NCBI GenBank assembly: GCA_034696485.1 | Contig: JAQIWT010001633.1 | Location: 1-10,051 of the forward strand | Length of the DNA stretch: 10,051 nt | Origin: Isohypsibius dastychi | Lineage: Eukaryota > Tardigrada > Eutardigrada > Parachela > Isohypsibiidae | Reading direction: 5' to 3' | Shown here: one piece after another, positions 1-7,800 of the stretch | Position numbering within the stretch: the first letter of the stretch is position 1 | Layout: each line of letters starts with the position of its first letter | Position numbers and translations under genes: made by a program | Notes under the pieces: model-generated | What the model saw: only the letters and a program-made list of their open reading frames with translations | Told to the model about the DNA's origin: nothing | The model's database searches: none

Positions 1-233
1 AAGTGAATCACTCATTCACGAAACGTCTTGACCCCCAAGTTATCCCTCCATCAGCGTAGGGGCATAATAATGCGTAACATGGCCCCATGCCACGGTCCGC
101 AAACACCGATGTTGTGGTTTTATTTGACGCTTTCGAGTTTCGTTTCGACGTCGTTTCAGATATCTGGAGTTGTTCACGTCCATCTGAGTTCTGTTGGATG
201 ATAATTTTGCACTGAATCAAAATCTACCTTGCA
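1..233 (+). other. 5' flank and probable 5' UTR of the ARMH3 gene
   Basis: No gene is recognised here. The stretch lies directly upstream of the ARMH3 start codon at 234 and should hold its promoter and leader. A minimal upstream reading frame at 198-215 (five codons then TGA) would lie in the leader if transcription begins before it. A possible acceptor-like run ends near 159 (TCGTTTCAG), so a 5' UTR intron is possible. No TATA box is evident. The minus-strand open frame over 8-220 has no recognisable content. Confidence 0.4.
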
Positions 234-3200
234 ATGTCGGCAGCTCAAAGAACTGCAGTCAATGGCACGGCCAAAGTTTTCCGGGAGAAGATTCTGCACA
301 TGTACGACAGTTTGTTTTCGGTAAGCATAATCGAACGAAATTATTACTGATCGACAAAATGACCAATGTTTTAATTTAATGTTGGTGGGATTTGGATGTG
401 TTTTATAAATTAATGCTTGTGATTCCAATTTACGCTTGCAGGAAACTGAGGTTGATCATGAGAGCCATTTCTGGGACGACATTTTCCTTCTCAAGGTGAG
501 CAACTTTTACTCTTTCGGTAACCGGTGTTGTTCTTAACTCCTAATTTTTATTTGGTTGCAGCCCAGGATTAGTTATTTATCTGAGCTGATCTTGCATCTG
601 GACCCTCATGCAGCCGGAAACTATCCAGTCAGCCACAGTGGTGTGATGTTTGCTATGTATAGTATTGAACTTTTTTAATTTGTAGGAAAGATTCAGAAAA
701 TTAACTGGCCATTCCATCCGGTGCCTTAGCTCGTTTCAGCCAGATCAAAATACTTCTGTGAGGACGGCACACAGCGCCATTATTGTTTGTATCTGAACTT
801 TTCTCTTGATGAAATCAATATGGAAGAGTGTTTTTTCCAGATGTTGTCTGTTGTGCTCGAATCGGTTCCAGTTAGGTGGGATATCGGATTTCTGCAGGAA
901 ATATTCCGGCCTTCCCCAGAAGGTCACGACGATATCGCCCAACCAAGCCCGAAAGTATTTGCTAATCAAATTATAACTTTGTAGGTAATGACCCTGAAAA
1001 TCACTTTGTTTTTCAGATTTTGTTCGAAAGCTTGCGGTTCATCATTTGCGCCACTGATGATATGCAGCTCTTGAAAGAATGTTTCCGGTTCCTTGTTCGC
1101 ATGGTTATGGTCAGTTGCCTTTTTCTTCAGATTTGTCGTATTTAACTTTAATCTACTTCGCGTTTTAGGTGACAGATTCCCTCGCCGAAAATCCGTTCCT
1201 TCCTTATTTTATTACGTATTCATTTTTTGACGATTTCATGCGGATGATCGCCGATCCACCCAAACGAGCAGTTGTGGGATTGGAAGTGGTGACCCTGCTA
1301 GGGATTCTTCCTCATTATAGTCCAAACGAGGTCACTCATCATTTTGTCATAATAAAGGGGTTTTTTTCTGTAATAGATCTTTGATCTTACAGGTGGAATC
1401 GAATCCCTACATGCAGCTTTCTGTGCTTGATCCGTCTGTTGAAATGATGGTAAGAATAATTTGTCTGAACTGAATTCTCTGGTCATATTTAACTTCCTCG
1501 TTTTCAGGGCATTGCCGCTGTGATAGGAGAATCGTTCAAGAAATCGACCAAGGAATTCTTTCAAAGTGTTATCACTCAAAAGAAAGATAATTCATGGATG
1601 TCTTGGGTAACTAACTAGTGATTCACTTTCGAGTGAGATACGTTGTTGAAAGAACGGTTTACATTCGCAGCTCAAAAAACCGATGACCGCGGTTCCGCAG
1701 CCCGTTTTCCATGCTGATCATCGAGACTCAGTACTTCTGGCACTGTTCACTGGACTTCAGATCGGTCGTAATTTTGTTCATGCATTCACGCATGTGAGTG
1801 AAGATCCGAAAAATATAAAAATAATTGAATTGATTGGATTTACTCACAGGCACAATCCGAAATTTTGGTTGGTCCCCAACCAAGCACTCCGGCACCGGTT
1901 GATAAAGACACTAATAGCTTCACACTGGAGCCCTCCATTGTCACCCCGAAGAATGATACAACAGATGACCCGTCCAATCTGTTTGTGGAATTTCTGCAGT
2001 ATGCTTCCGTTGCACTTCAGTTCATAAAAGACCAAAAGCTGAACTCACATGCCAGAATGAGTCTCATCATTTTGTGTACGATCACAGAGGTTAGTGATCA
2101 CTGAAATGGTGATTTGGATTTTTGGATATTTCAATTTTCATTTCAGGATCATTACACAACGCAGTCGCTTCACGATTTTAGCATAAATTATCGTGTGCAT
2201 TTTTTCCGGGCTGCTTCTCGGTATCATCCCAGTCAGATATTATGCAGCAGCAAACCGGAACCACTCGCCTGTGCCGTGCTGAATTTGATCTCGGAGTTTA
2301 TCACCAGCCATATGATCCCAAAAAACTTTCCGGATGACCTTTATTTCCGGTGCCTATTGATTATATACCGACTCATGGACTATCAGAAACGTACGCGATT
2401 TCGGTTGCCCTATCAGTGGAAGGCTCTTTGGGCGAGTCTACTCACTTTGCTCAAGTTCCTGGAAAGCAACGAATCGACGCTCAACCAACAGATGGGCAAC
2501 TTCTTTCTGCTTTGCACACAGGTTAGAAAATTTGCCGAGTTTAGTGGTTTATGACGCTAAATGTTTTCAGGTTGTGAATATCTTGAACATATTTTTAATC
2601 GGAGGAGATGCCATTCTGTCGCAAGTGGGGAGCTATGATGACCTTTGCTATGAAATTGTCCGGAATAGTGTTGTGATCAATAATGTGTATGCCATGGGTT
2701 TGCGCTACTCAACTTCTCAAGACCCCGCCATGCAGTCGTCGTCCAAAAAGTTTCTGAACTCTTTGACGAATGTCCGGTCAGTTATGATACATTTCACCAC
2801 ACAGATCGAGGCCTTCTCACTAGAAACCCGGAAAGTGACAATGGAAAGAGAGGAGGTGAACTTGTACAAGAAAGTTCTCTTTGAATGGGTTTGATTTTGT
2901 TCCTTTTAGATTATTGGAGTTATCCAGAAGAACTATGATTCTCTTAGTTTGAAGCTAGTTGATATGATGGACTGCTTTGAAAAGAACGCCATCAGCGGAT
3001 ATGATAAAGAATTTATCCAAATATTTCTCCGGGGTCTCATGGTCGACCTGCGTGAGGTATACGCTGCCTCTTGTTGTTCAGTCCCTTATGCCGTACCGAG
3101 TAATGGCTCATCCTCATAGCTTCATTTAGTGAACGTTTACGTTTGATGTTGTTCTCGTATTTATCTCTTAGATGGTTTTGATGCTGAATACACCCCCGGT

Positions 3201-3291
3201 TTGCATTCCGTTCGTGCTGCGATATAGATATTTATACGAAACGTTTGTTTCTGGTTATACAAGTCCCAACGTGGTAATACTCACTGTATGA
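234..3291 (+). CDS. ARMH3: ARMH3 (C10orf76) orthologue, Golgi armadillo-like helical protein
   Basis: Exons: 234-320, 442-495, 562-642, 686-784, 841-954, 1017-1109, 1169-1330, 1393-1449, 1508-1606, 1671-1793, 1850-2089, 2147-2521, 2571-2855, 2910-3056, and tentatively 3172-3291. All junctions fall between codons (phase 0). The first 14 exons give 672 residues; the tentative last exon makes 711, and human ARMH3 is about 689. Recognisable blocks in order are FWDDIFLLK, LAENPFLPYFITYSFFDDF, SNPYMQLSVLD, SVLLALFTGLQIGRNF, LACAVLNLISEFITSHM, FPDDLYFRC, SYDDLCYEIVRNS and KNYDSLSLKL, all in the family order. The C-terminal half is the conserved ARMH3 (formerly DUF1741) region. In vertebrates ARMH3 binds PI4KB and GBF1 and supports Golgi PI4P; the same role here is inferred. 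Introns are 43-121 nt. The 3' end is uncertain: reading through the donor at 3057 would stop at 3117-3119. Confidence 0.9.
3057..3171 (+). other. uncertain last ARMH3 intron
   Basis: A good donor (GAG then GTATAC) follows the last conserved codon of ARMH3, and a good acceptor (ATCTCTTAG) ends at 3171. Splicing them keeps frame into a 39-residue hydrophobic tail that ends at TGA 3289-3291. At 115 nt this intron is longer than most in the gene. Without splicing the frame stops at TAG 3117-3119, giving a 692-residue protein. Neither tail resembles the vertebrate C-terminus, so the sequence does not decide between them. Confidence 0.4.
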
Positions 3292-3566
3292 TACAAGTCT
3301 CAAATCGCGATGAAGGGGCGGCGTCTATTCGTAGAGCGCAAGTTACGCTGTAGATCCTCCTTCCGGAAAGTGTTGTTTTTCGATTCGCGTTTTCGATTCG
3401 CTGTCACGCCAGTCATTTTGCATGCCTGCTGGATCTCTACACGCACGCATCTCGCTGAATAGTTATGTAGTTCATATCGACCATCTTGGCTTAACTTCTC
3501 CGGAATATACTGTTATTTCCCTTTGAGGCTTTTCTCTCAGGACTCATCGTTTCCCCATTTGTAGAA
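3292..3566 (+). other. intergenic stretch / 5' flank of the TAZ1-only gene
   Basis: No gene is seen. No AATAAA signal for ARMH3 is visible. Positions 3448-3489 closely match 4746-4787 upstream of the larger CBP-like gene, 36 of 42 bases by eye. A strong acceptor-like run (CCCCATTTGTAG) ends at 3564, two bases before the ATG at 3567. It could end a 5' UTR intron or be a trans-splice acceptor. Confidence 0.5.
3448..3489 (+). repeat. duplicated 5' flank, copy 1 (pairs with 4746-4787)
   Basis: This 42-base block begins CATCTCGCTGAA and ends CCATCTTGG. It recurs upstream of the CBP-like gene with about six substitutions and no gap. It lies 78 bases before the ATG of the TAZ1-only gene. The other copy lies 68 bases before its gene. 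The shared flank supports tandem duplication that included promoter or leader sequence. Confidence 0.7.
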
Positions 3567-4098
3567 ATGACGAACTTTAACATGAACGATGATTTTTTGG
3601 TAGGTTTTGCGAATTTGAATATAGATGACCACCTAGGAGGTTCCACCTTGGATGAAAGAACAAACGTCGTTGGAAATGGTCAGGAATTACTTCAGAATCA
3701 AATGAGTCCACCTTTGATCGATGCGGAAAAAAAGAAGATGATTCAACAACAGTTGGTTCTTGTGATTCACGCTCACAACTGCCAGCGCAACGAAATGCGA
3801 CCAACTGGTGATGGCCAGCAACGACGTGAATGCAATCTTCCTCATTGCAAAACTATGAAATCTATTCTTCGGCATCTTTCCCAATGCGTAGATGGAAAAG
3901 ATTGTGTTGGTGGGTAGAAGCTGGAACTCGAAAAGTATTGTTAAGATTTGTTTTTCATGTCTTTTTGTAGTACCACATTGCGCTTCGTTAAGGAGGCTGA
4001 TACATCATTGGAAAACCTGCAACCGAAGAGATTGTCCTATATGTATTCCGTTAAAACAAGCACAGAACCGATGGAGGCAAGTACCACCGAGACCGTAG
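3567..4098 (+). CDS. stand-alone TAZ1 zinc-finger protein, CBP/p300-derived
   Basis: Two exons, 3567-3909 and 3971-4098, encode 156 residues. The 61-nt intron (GTGGGT...TTTTTGTAG) interrupts a Val codon (phase 1), exactly as in the TAZ1 of the gene at 4855-8153. Residues 54-145 form a TAZ1 domain with the family signature MIQQQLVL. All twelve zinc ligands expected of TAZ1 are present: His68/Cys72/Cys89/Cys94, His103/Cys107/Cys113/Cys118, His127/Cys131/Cys136/Cys139. The N-terminus ([11 protein letters not shown]) resembles that of the larger paralogue ([11 protein letters not shown]). TAZ1 of CBP/p300 binds acidic activation domains such as those of HIF-1alpha, CITED2 and STAT2. There is no KIX, bromodomain or acetyltransferase. 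Intact ligands argue against simple decay, but expression is unproven. An AATAAA lies about 140 bases after the stop. Confidence 0.8.
3726..4065 (+). other. TAZ1 domain of the small gene (interrupted by one intron)
   Basis: The region starts at EKKKMIQQQ and ends at IPLKQA. Ligand motifs in order are HAHNC, ECNLPHC, HLSQC, GKDC, VPHC, HWKTC and DCPIC, giving three HCCC zinc sites with CBP spacing. Against the neighbouring TAZ1 the helices are nearly the same. Differences include KDC for KGC and RRLIHHW for RRIIQHW. Confidence 0.85.
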
Positions 4099-4239
4099 GA
4101 GTACAGTAGGACGTCAGATTTTTTTAAGCGAATCATATTTATGCTTCGCCTTGAAAATTGAATCATCATGATCGGTGTGCTGTGTATCTTCTAAATCGCA
4201 ATCTATTATCTTCTGGTAATCGACTAACGCGGAAACAGA

Positions 4240-4245
4240 AATAAA
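4240..4245 (+). terminator. candidate poly(A) signal of the TAZ1-only gene
   Basis: AATAAA occurs about 140 bases after the TAG at 4096-4098, a normal 3' UTR length in a compact genome. It is a six-base motif, so chance occurrence is possible. Confidence 0.45.
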
Positions 4246-4354
4246 ATCATCGACACTCTCGTGTCAGGTGCCGAACTCTCGTGCAGTTGCAAAATATCAC
4301 CGAAAATTCCCAGAAAGTTTTAATCAAAACAAAATGATGGCAGGTTTGGTGTAG

Positions 4355-4362
4355 TATAAAAG
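4355..4362 (+). promoter_or_regulatory. TATA-like box
   Basis: TATAAAAG is a strong match to the metazoan TATA consensus. It lies about 490 bases before the ATG of the CBP-like gene at 4855 and about 75 bases before an unrecognised 84-codon frame at 4436. It may drive either one, with a leader intron in the first case, or neither. Confidence 0.3.
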
Positions 4363-4745
4363 AGCACTAGGGTGGATTGGATTTGGATAGCGTACAGTAT
4401 ATAAGTAACTGATCGTCTAAAGGAGCTGAGGTATTATGTGTCCAGTCTCCAGTGTATCCGTCCTCAAAACTGAACAAACCAAGACCATATACTGGAACAA
4501 AGGTGTTATCTCTTTCTGGACAGAAGACAATGGCTGCTTCGCCAGGAGTCTAGTCGCTACAATTACTGTACGAATGCTCCTGCCTTCCCTGGCCCGATTT
4601 CCCGCCTTTATCGCTTCTTTTTTCTCTGCCCAGCGTCCAAAGTTGTCCATTGGTGTGTCTCCCTATTCTTCTATGATACCTTCTCTCTAGAACAAGAATT
4701 AATGGTCTTGGGTTTGTTCGGAGTTTACTCGCTGCTTCAAACGTT

Positions 4746-4787
4746 CATCTCGCTGAAGAATTATTTGGTTGATATCGGCCATCTTGG
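4746..4787 (+). repeat. duplicated 5' flank, copy 2 (pairs with 3448-3489)
   Basis: This is the counterpart of the block before the TAZ1-only gene, same length, 36 of 42 identical by eye. It sits 68 bases before the ATG at 4855. Conservation outside coding sequence may mean recent duplication or a shared regulatory site. Confidence 0.7.
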
Positions 4788-4854
4788 AAACTCTACACGG
4801 ACATCTACCAATTTTGCTGGTACCTTTTCTTGATCGTCGTTCCACATTGGAAGC

Positions 4855-7800
4855 ATGGCGCATTTGTACGATGAGATTTTGACGAGTTTGGCGAATTTAA
4901 GCATGACCAAGACGAATGCTACTGCGGAGGAAGCAGCAAATGGATCAGCCACTGCTTCTGCAGCATGTCTTGGTAAGCTTCCATCTTCTGATTCCGATTT
5001 CATCTTTTAGTTAATTTTGGCTGTTTAGTGAGAATCTGATCATTATGTATCGATCTTCGTTAATGATCCATTGAGCATTTATACAATTCTTAATTATAAT
5101 TCACTGTTAATGATTAATCTAACTGTTAAGTTATTCGATTAATGGTTTTTTCTTTGCTTGTCTTTGGGTTATTTTTTCTGAAGATTTTTAATTGTTTAAT
5201 GATTTAATGATTTTTAATAAATGATTAAATGATTATTTCTATGGTGATTATTATTTGTGATTATGTTTTTTTTAATGATTATTTATCTATTATTTAATGA
5301 TTTCTTTATTCAATGATTTTTATTTAATGATTTTTAGCTGATTTTTCCCGTTTCAAGGCAGAGGATCAATGATCAGCTATGCGTACGATCAGAACCCACC
5401 CCATCAGCTTGCTGGAACGCCAATGTCGCTGCCGGGAATAGGTTTGGAGATTATTTCACCTCCTCAACCGGTCGGAAGTCAGGAAGGATTTCCAACCCAG
5501 AATCAAGGATTTATCATTAACAACCAGGGAAATCCGCCAACTAGCCATAGAAGACGTCTTTCATCGGTGAATCGGCCATGGTCATTTATCCCGATAAATG
5601 GGGGACAGGCCGGAACGGGGCAGGCTTTTGGAATGGGATCCGTTATGACGCCGGATAATGGTCAGCAACAGCAGCAACAAAATGCAAACGAGATAAGAGC
5701 ACCGGTTAATGCTTATCAACAGCTTTTGGAAATTTTAAAGGCCCCTGCATCCGCTGACCAGCAACATCAAGTGTCGACAATATTACGCGCTATGGCGACA
5801 TTCCTGAAGCATACGAGAACGAACGGCCAGGGAAATCCACCGGACCCCAATATGCTCCTTCGGACAGGAAATTCTTCGAACGAGTTTGGCCAGCCTCAAC
5901 CTGGATCTCAACAGCAACAACGGGAGCTACCGTTGCAGGGACAACAGATGCAGCAGCAGGTTCAAGGCATGCCGGGTGGCGGACAGATGCAGCAGAACAG
6001 GTCGTCGGTTCCGCAACGATCTCCGGGAAATTTCTCGATGTCACCGATCCTTCGTCAGCAGATAAAAAATCAACAACAACAAGGAAGTCAGACGCAGCCC
6101 GGTGCGCAGCAGGAGTTTCCCTCGCTGCCGGGGGTCGGTTCGGGAAAAAGTGGATGGGTTCCAGGATGGGTTCCGGGATGGGTTCCGGGATGGGTTCCAG
6201 GATGGGTTCCGGTTCAGGAGTCACCTCCTCAGCCAGGCGGAAATCAGGCAGGACTTCCAAACAAGAATCAGGGACTTATGAATAACAACCAGGGAAGTTC
6301 GCCAGTGGAAAGATCACTTCCGCCGGTGAATCAGCCATTCCCGGCCAACTCGATGAATGGGGTACAACCCGGAATGGGGCCGGTTGGTGGAATGAGGACC
6401 GAGATGATGCAAGGTGTTGGTCAGCAAGAAAATGCGAACGCGTTAAGAGCACCGAGTAATGCTTATGAGCGGTATTTGGAAGTTTTGAAGGGCCCTGAAA
6501 CAGTTGAACATCATAACCAAGTGTGGCCACAGGCTCAAAATAACGTGAACCAAGAAATGGGGATGCCTGGCGGAATAGTGCGTCCGACTCTGGGAATGGT
6601 AAGAATGAATCCGCGTTTTGAGCCTCCGGTGTAGAGATTATTGTTTCTAGCCCCCTGGCCCGAACAATCCAACCATGATTCCACAAGCTGCTCCGACGAA
6701 CCGGCATTATAACCCTGCATCTTTCCAAAATTCCTCCAGTGTATCAATGAGCCTTAACCCAGTTTCTCCTGCATCGAATCCCATGCAACAGGTATGACCA
6801 GTTGTTCTTACCAGCACTTGATCTGACGTTTTTCCAAATTTTAGCAGATGTCATTTGGGGCTGGGTCATTGGATCCGCGCGGAAACGGTCAGGGAATGCT
6901 TCAAAATCAGATGAGCCCACCTACTGTGGGCGATCCCGAAAAAAGGAAGATTATCCAGCAGCAGTTAGTCCTCTTGCTTCACGCTCACAAATGCCGTCGT
7001 CGCGAGATGCAGCCAACTGGTGATGGCCAAAAACGACCGGAATGCAATCTTCCTCATTGCAAAACTATGAAATCTGTCCTTCGACATTTGACCCAGTGCA
7101 TAGACGGAAAAGGCTGTGTTGGTAAGGAGAAATTTGAATTTGAAGATTATCATCGGACTCAGTTATGATGTTTTGTTTAGTACCACATTGCGCTTCGTCA
7201 AGAAGGATAATACAACATTGGAAAACCTGCAACCAAACAGACTGTCCTGTGTGTCTTCCGCTGAAACAAGCCTCAGACCGAAGTAGCAGTCCGACTGATT
7301 TTAACGGTATACTATTACAGTTCTAACGTTTTGTTCAGAATTAATCGGTTTATGCTGAAGAATTCGTTCTGCCACCACTTAACCCACAAGGCAGTAATTC
7401 TGGAAATTTACTACAAAATACTTCGGAAATGCCGAAAATGCAGCTTGGAAATAGCAACACCAGTATGCCTTGTAAAATATCGATATTTGGTGAATCGTGT
7501 TTTCAGTTGAGATTTTATCTTTTATTTTAGATAACATTTCCGATTCGGGACTCGGGAGTCCGCCAATGTCCGAAAACTTCACCAGCTTCCCAAAGGAAAC
7601 TGTCAGCGAGAATGTTATAACTATAAGACCGGGTGAAGGTTTCGGTGGGTCAGGCTCTGTTGGAACCACTCCGACCCAAGCGCTGACGTTGCAGGATCTC
7701 TTCGTCGCTCCTCCGCAAGGGGGCATGCCCCATATGCAGTTCAATCCGACAAGCATGCCCAGTAAAGAGTGGCATAGCAGCATCAATATGGATCTTCGAA

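Larger units (their letters stand above)
4099..4854 (+). other. intergenic stretch between the two CBP-derived genes
   Basis: No gene is recognised. It holds a likely poly(A) signal at 4240-4245, a TATA-like box at 4355-4362 and a duplicated flank at 4746-4787. An 84-codon + frame at 4436-4690 and a minus frame at 4417-4650 overlap; neither has recognisable motifs or clear splice partners. Sequence near 4130-4150 loosely resembles the intron after TAZ1 in the larger gene. This suggests the small gene's downstream part is a decayed remnant of the same duplication. Confidence 0.45.

Noticed and set aside
720-738. A 19-nt intron within ARMH3 exon 4
   Set aside because: Another frame reads straight through (KLTGHSIRCLSSFQ, then SVRTAHSAII) and matches ARMH3, so no such intron is needed.
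787-984. Open frame starting MYLNFSLDEINMEECFFQ
   Set aside because: Its first part is intron 785-840 and its last part is intron 955-1016; only the middle is exon.
4417-4690. Overlapping + and - frames of about 80 codons
   Set aside because: Neither shows a family motif, and frames of this size arise by chance here.
5790-6260. 156-codon minus-strand frame with Pro-Glu-Pro-Ile repeats
   Set aside because: It is the antisense shadow of the GWVP minisatellite and the glutamine-rich exon.
6632-6634. TAG that appears to end the glutamine-rich protein
   Set aside because: It falls inside a normal 52-nt intron (6599-6650; donor ATG|GTAAGA, acceptor TTTCTAG). Splicing continues in frame into a proline/asparagine-rich exon and then TAZ1.
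6276-6728. 150-codon minus-strand frame
   Set aside because: It lies opposite coding sequence with clear CBP-type composition and has no motif of its own.
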